Of a stretch of DNA of 64,000 bases, positions 52,920 to 62,115 are shown piece by piece. Under the pieces are notes generated by a model that was not told where the DNA came from, did not search any database, and saw only the letters and a list, made by a program, of their open reading frames with translations. The position numbers were made by a program, and so were the translations under genes. Within the stretch, counting starts at the first letter, position 1, and each line of letters begins with the position of its first letter. Source of the DNA: Serratia entomophila (lineage in GTDB: Bacteria > Pseudomonadota > Gammaproteobacteria > Enterobacterales > Enterobacteriaceae); NCBI RefSeq assembly GCF_021462285.1, contig NZ_CP082787.1:372001-436000 (forward strand), given 5' to 3'.

Positions 52920-53798
52920 CTAAGACACCAACGCCAATCCGGCGACCCGGCGCCAGTAGCCGTTGCAGTCGGCGCCTTCGGTCAGCGCCAGCGGCTGCTC
53001 GCCTCGTTCGTTGGCGCGAAAGCGCGCGATCTGCTCCAGCGTCTCGGCGCCCTGTGGCGACAGCCGCACGATGTCCACCAGCCCCTGCATGCTCTGCAGC
53101 TCGTTGCCCAGGTTGTAGCAGTAACCGCTCATGGTCTGGATACCGTTGAGCACGAACACCTGCTGCTGCTCCTGGGAACGCATCATGCGGCCCTGCGGAT
53201 ACTTGATGCAGCAGGTCTCGCATTCGTCCTTGCCGCGGTTCTCCGAACGGGCGGTGAAGCAGCGGGCCGAATAGGCCAGCGGCAGGTGGCCGTAGCTCAG
53301 GACTTCCACCTCAAAGTCGTGGCGGAAACCCAGCACCTCACATTGCGCCAGCAGATTGGCCAGCCAGTCGCGCGACAGCTCGACCGGCATGCACCAGCGC
53401 ATCATGCCCTGGCGGCGCAGCAGGCGCAGGGTATAGGCGTTGTAGCAGTTCAGCGCGTGGCCGGCGACGAACGGCAGGCCGCGCTCCGCCGCCATATTTA
53501 CCGCCCCCAGATCGTTGGCTTCGATCAGGAACTCGCCGTTCTCCACGTAGCGCTTCAGCTCGTTAAGCTCTGAAGGCGCCTGCAGCAGCGCCAGGGTGGA
53601 GAGCACCACCTGCTTGCCGCTGCGGGCTATCTCCTGCGCCAGCGCCAGCCAGTCGCCGGCCTTCATCTCGCGCCGCTTGGTGCAGACGCTTTCGCCCAGG
53701 TAGATAATCTCGGCGCTGCTGTTTACCGCCTGCTGATAAAACGCCGCGATATCGTTTTTTGGCCAGTAGTAGAGCACCGGCCCCAGTGCGTATTTCAT
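52920..53798 (-). CDS. ubiV: U32-family protein UbiV (anaerobic ubiquinone synthesis)
   Basis: Forms with UbiU an O2-independent hydroxylase pair for ubiquinone made under anoxia. 292 residues from ATG 53798 (MKYALGPVLYYWPK) with GGAGGA 4 nt upstream. Peptidase-U32 fold; candidate [4Fe-4S] ligands are Cys39 (GESVCTKRREM) and the cluster CFTARSENRGKDECETCCIK. Starts 11 nt after the ubiU stop, so ubiU-ubiV are one unit. Confidence 0.95.
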   Translation of the reverse strand: MKYALGPVLYYWPKNDIAAFYQQAVNSSAEIIYLGESVCTKRREMKAGDWLALAQEIARSGKQVVLSTLALLQAPSELNELKRYVENGEFLIEANDLGAVNMAAERGLPFVAGHALNCYNAYTLRLLRRQGMMRWCMPVELSRDWLANLLAQCEVLGFRHDFEVEVLSYGHLPLAYSARCFTARSENRGKDECETCCIKYPQGRMMRSQEQQQVFVLNGIQTMSGYCYNLGNELQSMQGLVDIVRLSPQGAETLEQIARFRANERGEQPLALTEGADCNGYWRRVAGLALVS

Positions 53799-53809
53799 GC
53801 TTCCTCCGG

Positions 53810-54805
53810 CTACTGCCATTTGCGGTGGTAGGCGCCCAACGTGGTCTGGGTGCCTTCGGACATCGCCCCCAGCGTCTCCATCCAGGCGGCGTCGGCCAGA
53901 TAGGCGGCCGGATCGGCCAGGCAGCGGTCGATCGCCCGGCGCCAGACGCGCGCCACCTGGCTGACGTAGGCCGGGCTGCGCTGGCGGCCTTCGATCTTCA
54001 CCGAGGCGATATTGGCGGCCAGCAGCTCCGGCAACAGCGCCAGGGTATTCAGGCTGGTGGGCTCTTCCAGCGCGTGATAGCGCAGGTCGTCCACCAGATA
54101 GCGGCCCTTGCACAGCGTCGGGTAACCGGCGTTTTCGTGGTCCTGATAGCGGTCGATCAGCACGTCGTTCAGCCGCGACTCCATGCCCTGTGCGGTTTGC
54201 TGCCAGCGCACGTAGCGCGCCGGCGAACAGGCACCGACGGTGTTCGGCGATTCACCGGTCAGGTAAGAAGAGAGGTAGCAGCGGCCTTCGGCCATGATGC
54301 ACAGGCTGCCGAAGGCGAACACCTCCAGCGGCACCGGGCTGGTGCGCGCCAGCTGTTTGACCTGATGCATCGACAGCACGCGCGGCAGCACCACCCGGGC
54401 CACGTCGAAGTGGCGCTGATAGAAACGGATCGCCTCTTCGTTGGTGGCGGAAGCCTGCACCGACACGTGGCGCTCCAGCTGCGGATAGCGCTCCGCGGCA
54501 TATTCCAGCATCGCCAGATCGGCCAGGATCAGCGCGTCGGCACCCAACTGGGCCGCCATATCCACCGCCCGCTGCCAGCGCGCATAGCCGTCCGGATGCG
54601 CGAAGGTGTTGATGGCGATGTGCAGCTTGCGGCCGTGGCGGTGTACGTAGTCGGCCGCCTCCTGCAGCTTTTTCTCGGTGAAGTTGAGACCGGCGAAGTG
54701 GCGTGCGTTGGTATCGTCTTTCAGGCCGATGTAGACGGCGTCGGCGCCGTTATCCACCGCGGCCTTCAGGGCCGGCAGGTTGCCGGCGGGACAAAGCAGC
54801 TCCAT
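53810..54805 (-). CDS. ubiU: U32-family protein UbiU (anaerobic ubiquinone synthesis)
   Basis: 331 residues from ATG 54805 (MELLCPAGNLPALKAA); the frame opens 26 codons further upstream but homology sets this start. Peptidase-U32 family; Fe-S ligand candidates in FGSLCIMAEGRCYLSSYLTG, VGACSPARY and LCKGRYLVDDLRYH. Same length as E. coli YhbU. First gene of ubiUV, divergent from ubiT. Confidence 0.96.
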   Translation of the reverse strand: MELLCPAGNLPALKAAVDNGADAVYIGLKDDTNARHFAGLNFTEKKLQEAADYVHRHGRKLHIAINTFAHPDGYARWQRAVDMAAQLGADALILADLAMLEYAAERYPQLERHVSVQASATNEEAIRFYQRHFDVARVVLPRVLSMHQVKQLARTSPVPLEVFAFGSLCIMAEGRCYLSSYLTGESPNTVGACSPARYVRWQQTAQGMESRLNDVLIDRYQDHENAGYPTLCKGRYLVDDLRYHALEEPTSLNTLALLPELLAANIASVKIEGRQRSPAYVSQVARVWRRAIDRCLADPAAYLADAAWMETLGAMSEGTQTTLGAYHRKWQ

Positions 54806-54954
54806 AGATTTATCCTGACTCAGCCCGCGCCCGGCCGGGCATGGGCGGTCATAAGGTTGCCGGCGACCCTTTCCCGCCGGCAAACGCGAATCGGGGAGGC
54901 AATTTTAGTGAAAGGCGCGTGAACAGGTTTTGATTTGGGGCAGCTTCTGGCGTA

Positions 54955-54968
54955 TTGATAAACATGGC
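54955..54968. promoter_or_regulatory. Possible FNR half-site in the ubiU/ubiT spacer
   Basis: TTGAT-AAAC-ATGGC matches FNR consensus TTGAT-N4-ATCAA at 7 of 10 positions. ubiTUV are FNR-activated in E. coli, so such a site is expected here; the right half is poor. Confidence 0.3.
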
Positions 54969-55054
54969 GGCGGAATGCACTATTTGTTGATATAGACCGC
55001 TGAAGCGGCGCGCCGTTGTGGCAAAATAGCGTTAGTCTGTGTTGAAAGGAGTGA

Positions 55055-55582
55055 ATGACCGTGTTGGAACAACTACGAGCACGCATTGTGCGCCAGGGGC
55101 CGTCGCTGCTGCGCGTACCGCTAAAATTCACGCCGTTTGCTCTGCAGCGCCAGCTTCTGCAACAGGTGCTGGGCTGGCAGTTCCGCCAGGCGCTGGCGGA
55201 TGGCGATTTGGAATTTCTCGAGTCGCGCTGGTTAAAGATCGAAGTTCGCGATCTGGCGCTACACTGGTTTATGACGGTTGAAAACGACAAACTGGTTGTC
55301 AGCCAGCATGCCGAAGCGGACGTCAGCTTCAGCGGCGACGCCAACGATCTGATCCTGATCGCTGCGCGCAAGCAAGATCCTGATACGCTGTTCTTTCAGC
55401 GTCGGCTGCAGATTGAAGGGGATACCGAATTGGGCCTGTATGTAAAAAATCTGATGGACGCCATTGAGCTGGAAAGCATGCCTGCGCCGCTGCGCATGGG
55501 GCTGCTGCAGCTGGCTGATTTTATCGAAGCAGGGCAGCAGGAGGGCACGGCGCAGGCTTCCCGTGTACCGGTATCATGCTGA
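55055..55582 (+). CDS. ubiT: SCP2-domain protein UbiT (anaerobic ubiquinone synthesis accessory)
   Basis: 175 residues with an SCP2 lipid-binding domain (about 45-150: LALHWFMTVENDKLVVSQ, ADVSFSGDANDLILIA). Binds the hydrophobic ubiquinone intermediates in the O2-independent pathway with UbiU-UbiV. GGAG lies a few bases before the ATG. Its end overlaps yhbS by 7 nt. Confidence 0.94.
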   Translation: MTVLEQLRARIVRQGPSLLRVPLKFTPFALQRQLLQQVLGWQFRQALADGDLEFLESRWLKIEVRDLALHWFMTVENDKLVVSQHAEADVSFSGDANDLILIAARKQDPDTLFFQRRLQIEGDTELGLYVKNLMDAIELESMPAPLRMGLLQLADFIEAGQQEGTAQASRVPVSC

Positions 55583-56079
55583 TCCGCGTAGAGATCCCGG
55601 TAGATGCGGCGGGTATCGACGCACTGCTGCGCCGCGCCTTCGGCCGCGATGACGAAGCCGATTTGGTGCAGCAGCTGCGCGAAGACGGCCTGCTGACCCT
55701 GGGTATCGTCGCCACCGACGACGAAGGCGGGGTGGTGGGCTACGCCGCCTTCAGCCCGGTCGATGTGGCGGGCGAAGACCGCCAATGGGTCGGTCTGGCT
55801 CCGTTGGCGGTGGACGAAAGCCTGCGCCGCCAGGGCCTGGGCGAAAAGCTGATCTACGAAGGGCTGGATTCGCTCAATGAGTTCAGCTACGCCGCGGTGG
55901 TGGTGCTGGGCGATCCGGCTTATTACGGCCGTTTCGGCTTCAAACCGGCGGCAGCCTATGGCCTGCACTGCCGTTGGCCGGGCGCGGAAGCGGCGTTCCA
56001 GGTTTATCCGCTGGCGGAAGACGCCCTGAACGGCGTCAGCGGTGAAGTCGCATACTCGGCGCCGTTTAACCGGCTGTAA
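55576..56079 (+). CDS. yhbS: GNAT-family N-acetyltransferase YhbS
   Basis: 167 residues, GNAT fold; acetyl-CoA loop [10 protein letters not shown] (about 92-101; Q/RxxGxG/A type) and beta-bulge [11 protein letters not shown]. Substrate unknown. Overlaps ubiT by 7 nt at its start and the opposing yhbQ by 14 nt at its end; this gene order is the E. coli one. Confidence 0.92.
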   Translation: MLIRVEIPVDAAGIDALLRRAFGRDDEADLVQQLREDGLLTLGIVATDDEGGVVGYAAFSPVDVAGEDRQWVGLAPLAVDESLRRQGLGEKLIYEGLDSLNEFSYAAVVVLGDPAYYGRFGFKPAAAYGLHCRWPGAEAAFQVYPLAEDALNGVSGEVAYSAPFNRL

Positions 56080-56362
56080 CCGCCGGCAGCAAATAGTCCA
56101 ATGACAGCGGCGGGTGGTTCACCAGCCGCTCTTTTTGCGCTTTGCTCAACTGCTTTACCCGATATTCCAGCCTCAGCGCCGTCGAGCGATCCCCCACCGG
56201 GCAGTGAAACGCCAGCGTCAGTTCCCCTTTGCCGCGCAGCGCTTTGGCGCCTTTGCCAGCCTGATGCTGAGCCAATCGCCGCGCCACGTCGGTGGTGATG
56301 CCGGTATACAGCATGCCGTTGGGCAGGCGCAGCATGTAAAGGTGCCAGTTATTCTCAGCCAT
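56066..56362 (-). CDS. yhbQ: GIY-YIG nuclease-superfamily protein YhbQ
   Basis: 98 residues, single GIY-YIG domain: [18 protein letters not shown] carries the LYTGIT variant of the second tyrosine motif, [16 protein letters not shown] the conserved Arg helix, and E of [12 protein letters not shown] the catalytic acid. Biological role not settled; E. coli YhbQ has DNA nuclease activity reports. Convergent with yhbS (14-bp overlap). Confidence 0.93.
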   Translation of the reverse strand: MAENNWHLYMLRLPNGMLYTGITTDVARRLAQHQAGKGAKALRGKGELTLAFHCPVGDRSTALRLEYRVKQLSKAQKERLVNHPPLSLDYLLPAVTAG

Positions 56363-56445
56363 TTGCCAATCAAATCGGGTGAAACAGAACCTAATCGTAT
56401 CATATCAGGCTATTATCAGGCGCAAGAGACGAGGGGAGAACTGCG

Positions 56446-56886
56446 TTGAATCAGCCAGATGATTTAGAACACATCCGCCATTTTATCGGCAAGCAGCACG
56501 TGCTGACGCTGTGCGCCGGCAACGGCATGGATATGTGGTGCGCCAACTGTTTTTACGTGTTTGACGCCGAACGTATGGCGCTGTGGCTGATGACCGAGCC
56601 TCACACCCGCCACGGCGAGCTGATGCTGCAGAACGCCGGGGTGGTGGGCACCATCGCGCCCAAGCCGAAGAGCATTGCGTTGATCCGCGGCGTGCAGTAC
56701 CGCGCCGAGGCGGTAATGCTGAGCGGTGAGGAGGATGCGCAGGCGCGCGCCCGTTACTGCCGGCGTTTCCCGATCGCCAAAGCGATGAAGGCGCCGGTCT
56801 GGCAACTGAACCTGCAGGAGGTGAAGATGACCGACAACACCCTCGGTTTCGGCAAGAAGCTGCATTGGGCGCGGTCTATACTTTAA
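56446..56886 (+). CDS. yhbP: YhbP (UPF0306) split-barrel FMN-binding-like protein
   Basis: 146 residues from TTG 56446, with GGGGAG 7 nt upstream; no upstream ATG fits. Pyridoxamine-phosphate-oxidase-like split barrel with [35 protein letters not shown] and the family terminus [13 protein letters not shown]. Function unknown. Next to yhbQ as in E. coli. Confidence 0.9.
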   Translation: MNQPDDLEHIRHFIGKQHVLTLCAGNGMDMWCANCFYVFDAERMALWLMTEPHTRHGELMLQNAGVVGTIAPKPKSIALIRGVQYRAEAVMLSGEEDAQARARYCRRFPIAKAMKAPVWQLNLQEVKMTDNTLGFGKKLHWARSIL

Positions 56887-56916
56887 GCTGAACAATTAAT
56901 TAGCACGGGAGATCTC

Positions 56917-57555
56917 ATGGCGCGAGCACTGATAGTGGGGGCCACCGGGCTGGTGGGGAAGGCGCTGTTGCAGCTGTTGCAGGACGCTCCGCAGGTGACG
57001 GCGATCGTGGCGCCGACGCGCGCGCCGCTGCCGCCGCACGCCAAGCTGACCAACCCGGTGGGCGACGATCTGTTCGAATTGCTGAGCAGCCTGCAGCAAC
57101 CCGTCGATATTATTTTCTGCTGCCTGGGCACGACCCGTAAAGCGGCCGGCAGCGACGCCAATTTCCGCTATGTCGATTATCAGCTGGTGGTCGAAAGCGC
57201 GCTGACCGGGCGGCGGCTCGGCGCGCAGCATTGTCTGGCGGTCAGTTCCGTGGGGGCTAACCCGCGTTCGTCGTTCCTGTATAACCGCACCAAAGGCGAA
57301 ATGGAGCAGGCGCTGCGTGAGCAGAACTGGCCGCGCCTGACGCTGGTGCGTCCATCGATGCTGCTGGGCGAACGCCCGTCGCCGCGTTTGCTGGAGCGGC
57401 TCACCACACCGCTGTTCAAACTGCTACCGGGCAAGTGGCGAGCCGTCGCCGCCGAAGACGTGGCGCAGACGCTGTTGCAGCAGGCATTCAGCCCCGGCAG
57501 CGGAGTTACGGTGCTGGAGTCCGACCAACTGCATCGCTATGGCAACGTACACTGA
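56917..57555 (+). CDS. yraR: NAD(P)-binding oxidoreductase-like protein YraR
   Basis: 212 residues, short Rossmann fold of the NmrA/HTATIP2-like group: ALIVGATGLVGKALLQLL (3-20), CCLGTTRKAAGS, NRTKGEMEQALREQNW and LVRPSMLLGER. Collinear with E. coli YraR. Reaction unknown. GGGAGA precedes the ATG. Its last 50 nt overlap the 3' end of phnP on the opposite strand. The yhbO gene that separates yraR from yhbP in E. coli is absent here. Confidence 0.92.
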   Translation: MARALIVGATGLVGKALLQLLQDAPQVTAIVAPTRAPLPPHAKLTNPVGDDLFELLSSLQQPVDIIFCCLGTTRKAAGSDANFRYVDYQLVVESALTGRRLGAQHCLAVSSVGANPRSSFLYNRTKGEMEQALREQNWPRLTLVRPSMLLGERPSPRLLERLTTPLFKLLPGKWRAVAAEDVAQTLLQQAFSPGSGVTVLESDQLHRYGNVH

Positions 57556-58288
57556 GATTATCGAAAGCCAGCTCCATGCCCGGCGGCAGCTCGTTGTCCA
57601 TCAGCCACAGATCGAGACGATGGCTGATATGCGTCAACAGCGTGCGCCGCGGCTGCAACCGCCGCTGCGTTTCCAGTGCGCGGGTCAGATCGTTGTGGTT
57701 GCGCGGCGCCTGCGGCTGTGGCGGCAGGCTGCAGTCGAGCACCAGCAGATCCAGCGGCGTCCCCTGTAAAAAATCTGCGGTAGCCGGCGGCAGGCCGAGG
57801 GTATCGGTCAGGTAGGCCAGGGACTGCCCCTCCGCCTGAATCAAATAGCCGTGGGTCAGTTTGGAATGCTGCAGCGGCAGCGGCGTGATGCGCATACCGC
57901 CCAGCTCGACGGTTTCGAAGGCCTGCAGCGGCGGTTGAAACGCCAAAATGCCGGGGTGTTTGAACAGGTCATCGCAGCCCAGCTCATCCGGCGGGCCGTA
58001 GACCGGAATGGAATTTCCGCACCCCCAGCGCAAAGGAAATAACCCCTGAACGTGATCCATGTGGTAATGTGTCAGTAAAAAACGTTGAATTTGCCCCGCC
58101 GAAAACCGCCGCTCCAGAGACGGCAATCCCGCATCCAGCAAGGTGGTTTCCCCCTGATAGTGGATCATCGCGCTGCACGGCCGCCGCCGGAATGCCGGTT
58201 CGCGCCGCGCCCGTTGGCAGACCAGGCAGTCGCAGCCGAACACCGGCACCTGCTGTGCGCCGCCGGTGCCGAGAAAGGTCAATTGCAT
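57506..58288 (-). CDS. phnP: Phosphoribosyl 1,2-cyclic phosphodiesterase PhnP
   Basis: Opens the cyclic phosphate formed after C-P bond cleavage, giving ribose-1,5-bisphosphate. 260 residues from ATG 58288 (MQLTFLGTGGAQQVPVFG) with GGGGAGG upstream. Metallo-beta-lactamase fold: zinc motif THYHMDH (about 82-88), second cysteine-rich structural zinc site CDCLVCQRARREP, and THISHRLDLWL near the C-terminus. Last gene of the phn cluster; its end overlaps yraR. Confidence 0.95.
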   Translation of the reverse strand: MQLTFLGTGGAQQVPVFGCDCLVCQRARREPAFRRRPCSAMIHYQGETTLLDAGLPSLERRFSAGQIQRFLLTHYHMDHVQGLFPLRWGCGNSIPVYGPPDELGCDDLFKHPGILAFQPPLQAFETVELGGMRITPLPLQHSKLTHGYLIQAEGQSLAYLTDTLGLPPATADFLQGTPLDLLVLDCSLPPQPQAPRNHNDLTRALETQRRLQPRRTLLTHISHRLDLWLMDNELPPGMELAFDNLSVRCHSDAVGRTPAP

Positions 58289-58301
58289 ACATCCTCCCCG
58301 C

Positions 58302-58904
58302 TTAAAGATACTTCTCCGCAAAGCCGTCAATATCGCGGAAATCCGCCAGTCTTTCCTGCAGCGTCTGATGATCCCAGTGCCACCACTGGCTGCGCTCGAT
58401 GCGTTCAATCAGCGCGTCGTCGAAGCGCATGCCGATCTTTTTGGCCGCTACCCCGGCGACGATGCTGTACGGCGCGACGTCCTTGGTCACCACCGCCGCG
58501 CTGCCGATCACCGCGCCGTTGCCGACGCTGACCCCCGGCATCAGGATGGCGTTATGGCCGATCCACACGTCGTGGCCAATGGTAATCTGGTGCTGGCGCC
58601 GCCAGTCGAAAAACGCCGCGTCGTCTTCCCCCAGGCCGTAGTCGGAGGCGCGGTAGGTGAAGTGGTGCTGGGCGATGCGCTGATAGGTCGGGTGGTTGCC
58701 CGGGTTGATGCGCGCGTAGGAGGCGATGGAGACGAACTTGCCGATGGTGGCGTAAAAAATCTGGTTGTGGCCGGCGGTGTAGGAGTAGTCCCCCATCTCC
58801 ACCTCTTCCAGAATGGCGTCGTCGGCCAGGTGCACATACTGGCCAAGGCGGGTACGGTTAAGGATCACGTTGTCGCCGATTTTCGGCTGGGCAAAGTCGG
58901 TCAT
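58302..58904 (-). CDS. Phosphonate-operon hexapeptide-repeat acyltransferase
   Basis: 200 residues, left-handed beta helix from hexapeptide repeats (for example [55 protein letters not shown]). It belongs to the phn-associated transferase group (TIGR03308-type) found where phnO, a GNAT acetyltransferase, is missing. It may acetylate aminoalkylphosphonates like PhnO, but this is inference. Overlaps phnN by 4 nt; phnP follows after 13 nt. Confidence 0.88.
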   Translation of the reverse strand: MTDFAQPKIGDNVILNRTRLGQYVHLADDAILEEVEMGDYSYTAGHNQIFYATIGKFVSIASYARINPGNHPTYQRIAQHHFTYRASDYGLGEDDAAFFDWRRQHQITIGHDVWIGHNAILMPGVSVGNGAVIGSAAVVTKDVAPYSIVAGVAAKKIGMRFDDALIERIERSQWWHWDHQTLQERLADFRDIDGFAEKYL

Positions 58905-59470
58905 GGCATGGCGTCCTGAGGTTGTGCGGCGGCGGCGGGCAACAGCGCCAGCAGCGCCGCCAGGGTATCTTCCAGGTTGCCATCGTTATCCAGCAACCGG
59001 CAGCCGGCGGGCAGGCTATGCTGGTACTCCGTCGCCCGCATCAGCCGCCTCTCGATCTGCTCGGCGTTTTCCCGCCCGCGGCGCTGCAGGCGTTGGCGCA
59101 GTACCTCAGGGCTGACCTGCAGGCACACCGGCAGCAGCTGCCCGCCGTAGCGCTGCTGCGCCTGCGGCAGGTGGGCGCGCGAGCCGTTGACCACCACGTC
59201 GATCCCCTGCAGCAGCCAAAGATCCACCTCGATCCCGAAGGCGTAACGGTGCTGATGTGCCTGCCAGTCCAGCGCGAACAGCCCCTTGGCGCGGCGGCGC
59301 AGAAACTCGGGTTCGCTGAGCGCAATATGGTTCTCGCAGCCGGCGTCCGCCGGCCGGGTGATGTAGCGGTGCGCCACCAGCGGCGCGCTGTCGGCGCAGC
59401 CGCGCAGCCGCGCGAGCAGGCTGTCCTTGCCCGAACCGGACGGCCCCATCAGATAGATAAGCTGCGCCAT
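58901..59470 (-). CDS. phnN: Ribose 1,5-bisphosphate phosphokinase PhnN
   Basis: Phosphorylates ribose-1,5-bisphosphate to PRPP, the last C-P lyase pathway step. 189 residues with an N-terminal P-loop [14 protein letters not shown] (9-22) and guanylate-kinase-like fold ([13 protein letters not shown]). Start abuts the phnM stop. Confidence 0.95.
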   Translation of the reverse strand: MAQLIYLMGPSGSGKDSLLARLRGCADSAPLVAHRYITRPADAGCENHIALSEPEFLRRRAKGLFALDWQAHQHRYAFGIEVDLWLLQGIDVVVNGSRAHLPQAQQRYGGQLLPVCLQVSPEVLRQRLQRRGRENAEQIERRLMRATEYQHSLPAGCRLLDNDGNLEDTLAALLALLPAAAAQPQDAMP

Positions 59471-60606
59471 CAGAACACCTGCCTGCCCTGGCGCCAGACG
59501 TTCTGCACGTAGATATGCTCGCCGTGCGGCCGCGCCAGCACCAGATCGGCCCGCAGCCCTTCGGCGATGGTGCCGCGATCCTGCAGATCCAAGGCGCGCG
59601 CCGGGTTGCGGGTGATCATGCGCACCGCCTGCGGCAGGTCATAACCGTTGCGATCGTCCGCCGCGATGCGGAACGCCGCATCCAGCAGGCTGGCCGGGTA
59701 ATAGTCGGAAGAGAGAATATCCAACACCCCCAGCGCCGCCAGGTGATGCGCCGCCACGTTGCCGGAATGGGAACCGCCGCGCACGATGTTCGGCGCGCCC
59801 ATCAGCACCTGCAGCCCCTGCCGGTGCGAAGCGCGGGCGGCGTCCTCGGTGGTGGGGAATTCGGCGATAGCGCTGCCCAGCGCGCAGGACTCCGCCACGT
59901 GTTCGGCGGTGGCGTCGTCGTGGCTGGCCAGCGAGATATGGCGCGCGCGGCAGTGAGCGGCGATCGCCTCGCGGTTCGGTGCGGCCCAGCGGGCGGAAAG
60001 CCCGACCTGCTGCTCTTCGAACTCGCTCATCTGCTGGTCGTTAAGGTGGTATTTGCCCTGATAATACTCACGGTACTTTTCGCGCGAAGCGAACTGGCGC
60101 TGGCCCGGCGAATGGTCCATCAATGACACCAGCGACACCCCGGGCTTATCCATCAGCTGCTCGAACAGCGGCAGGGTGCTTTCATGCGGCAGCTCGCAGC
60201 GCAGGTGCAGCCGATGCTCGGCGCGGTTCACCCCGGCGCGCTGGCTGTGGATCACCGCGTCGATCATTTTTTGCAGGTTCTCCAGCCGGTGGCCGCCGTC
60301 GCGCACGTCGCCGATCGCCACCGCATCCAGCACCGTGGTGATGCCGTTGGCCACCATCAGCGCGTCGTGGCTGCTCATCGCCGAATGTGCCGGCCAGTCG
60401 ACGTTGGGCCGCGGGGTGAAAAACTTGTCCAGATTGTCGGTGTGCAGTTCGATAAGCCCGGGCAGCAGCCAGCCGCCGTCGCCGTCCAGCGCCTGCGGCA
60501 GCTGGCTTGGGGTATCGGCAAAGCTGCGGATCGCGCCCTCGTGCATCTCCAGTGAACCGGCCACTACCTGGTCATCCAGCACCAGCTTAACGTTATTGAT
60601 GATCAT
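59470..60606 (-). CDS. phnM: Ribosyl triphosphonate diphosphatase PhnM
   Basis: Amidohydrolase-superfamily enzyme that releases diphosphate from ribose-1-alkylphosphonate-5-triphosphate. 378 residues. Metal motif region [13 protein letters not shown] (about 52-64) and later HDDATAEH and [12 protein letters not shown]. Single-base overlaps with phnL and phnN. Confidence 0.96.
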   Translation of the reverse strand: MIINNVKLVLDDQVVAGSLEMHEGAIRSFADTPSQLPQALDGDGGWLLPGLIELHTDNLDKFFTPRPNVDWPAHSAMSSHDALMVANGITTVLDAVAIGDVRDGGHRLENLQKMIDAVIHSQRAGVNRAEHRLHLRCELPHESTLPLFEQLMDKPGVSLVSLMDHSPGQRQFASREKYREYYQGKYHLNDQQMSEFEEQQVGLSARWAAPNREAIAAHCRARHISLASHDDATAEHVAESCALGSAIAEFPTTEDAARASHRQGLQVLMGAPNIVRGGSHSGNVAAHHLAALGVLDILSSDYYPASLLDAAFRIAADDRNGYDLPQAVRMITRNPARALDLQDRGTIAEGLRADLVLARPHGEHIYVQNVWRQGRQVF

Positions 60607-61310
60607 CAGAGGGTCTCCAGCGCCCGTGGCGCCTGCATGTCATATAACCGGTCGGCGACCTGCCGGCGGACGCCTTCGTCATGGAAAATGCCGACGATGG
60701 CCGCGCCACGCATCTTGGCCTGTTCTATCAGCGCCACCACCGCCGCGCTGTTGCGGCTGTCGAGCGAGGCGGTGGGCTCGTCCAGCAGCAGGATCGGGTA
60801 GTCGACGATAAAACCGCGAGCGATGTTTACCCGTTGCTGCTCGCCGCCGGAGAAGGTAGACGGCGCCAGCTGCCACAGGCGCTGCGGCACGTTGAGCTGG
60901 TCGAGCAGCGTTTCGGCGCGCTGGCGGCATTCGGCGCGGTCGACGCCCAGTTCCAGCAGCGGCTGCATCACGACGTCGAGGGCGCTGATGCGCGGGATCA
61001 CCCGCAGAAACTGGCTGACCCAGCCGAGGGTATGGCGGCGCACCGCCAGGATCTGGCGCGCCTCGGCCTGCACCATGTCCAGCCACTCCCCCTGGTGGTT
61101 GACCCAGATATGGCCGCTGTCGGGCAGGTAGTTGGCGTACAGCGAGCGCAGCAGGGTGGATTTGCCGCTGCCGGAGTGGCCGTGCAGCACCACGCATTCG
61201 CCGCTGCCGACCGTCATGTTGGCGTCGTGCAGCACCGGCAGCCGGGTGCCGTGCTGCTGGTGCAGCACGAAGGTTTTGCTCAGGTGTTCAACTCGAATTT
61301 GAATGGTCAT
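60606..61310 (-). CDS. phnL: C-P lyase ABC-type ATPase PhnL
   Basis: 234 residues. ABC nucleotide-binding fold: Walker [16 protein letters not shown] (about 39-53), signature [15 protein letters not shown], Walker [12 protein letters not shown]. In E. coli it acts with PhnK on the core complex; no permease is associated. Starts 16 nt after the phnK stop. Confidence 0.96.
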   Translation of the reverse strand: MTIQIRVEHLSKTFVLHQQHGTRLPVLHDANMTVGSGECVVLHGHSGSGKSTLLRSLYANYLPDSGHIWVNHQGEWLDMVQAEARQILAVRRHTLGWVSQFLRVIPRISALDVVMQPLLELGVDRAECRQRAETLLDQLNVPQRLWQLAPSTFSGGEQQRVNIARGFIVDYPILLLDEPTASLDSRNSAAVVALIEQAKMRGAAIVGIFHDEGVRRQVADRLYDMQAPRALETL

Positions 61311-61326
61311 CTGTTATCGCCTTGGG

Positions 61327-62115
61327 TTACGACAGCACCGAAGAAACCAGCAGCTGGGTGTAAGGATGGTGCGGATCGTCCAGCACCCGATCGGTGAGGC
61401 CGCTTTCCACCACTTCCCCTTGCTTCATCACCAGCAGCCGGTGCGCCAGCAGCCGCGCCACGCCGAGATCGTGGGTGACGATCACCGCCGCCAGCTGCAT
61501 CTCCACCACCAGGTTGCGCAGCAGATCGAGCAGGCGCGCCTGCACCGAAACGTCCAGCCCGCCGGTCGGTTCATCCATAAACACCAGCCGGGGGTGGGTC
61601 ACCAGGTTGCGGGCGATCTGCAGCCGTTGCTGCATGCCGCCGGAGAAGGTGGTCGGCAGGTCATCGAGGCGCGACAGCGGGATCTCGACGTCCTCAAGCC
61701 ACTGGCCGGCCTGGCGGCGGATGTCGCCGTAGTGGCGCTGGCCGATGGCCATCAGCCGTTCGCCGATGTTGCCGCCGGCGGAAACCTGCGGCCGCAGCCC
61801 GTCGAGCGGGTGTTGGTGCACCACGCCCCAGTCGGTGCGCAGCAGGCGGCGGCGGTCGCTCTCCGCCATGGCGTACAGGTCATGCCGGCTGTCGGCCTGC
61901 GGGCGATAGAGGATCTGCCCGCGCTGCGGCGCCAGCCGTGCCGAAATCGACTTCAGCAGCGTGGTCTTGCCGGAGCCGGATTCGCCGACGATGCCCAGCA
62001 CTTCACCGGGGTAGATATCGAACGACACATCGCTGAAGCCTTTGCCGGGCGCATACAGATGGGTGAGGTGGCTCACCGACAGCAGCGGCGTGGTGCTCAG
62101 TGGGGTGGAAGTCAT
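61327..62115 (-). CDS. phnK: C-P lyase core-associated ABC ATPase PhnK
   Basis: 262 residues. Walker A GESGSGKTTLLKSI (about 40-53), signature TFSGGMQQRLQIARN, Walker B LVFMDEPTGGLD. Binds the PhnGHIJ core through PhnJ in E. coli. One-base overlap with phnJ (stop and start share 62115). Confidence 0.97.
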   Translation of the reverse strand: MTSTPLSTTPLLSVSHLTHLYAPGKGFSDVSFDIYPGEVLGIVGESGSGKTTLLKSISARLAPQRGQILYRPQADSRHDLYAMAESDRRRLLRTDWGVVHQHPLDGLRPQVSAGGNIGERLMAIGQRHYGDIRRQAGQWLEDVEIPLSRLDDLPTTFSGGMQQRLQIARNLVTHPRLVFMDEPTGGLDVSVQARLLDLLRNLVVEMQLAAVIVTHDLGVARLLAHRLLVMKQGEVVESGLTDRVLDDPHHPYTQLLVSSVLS

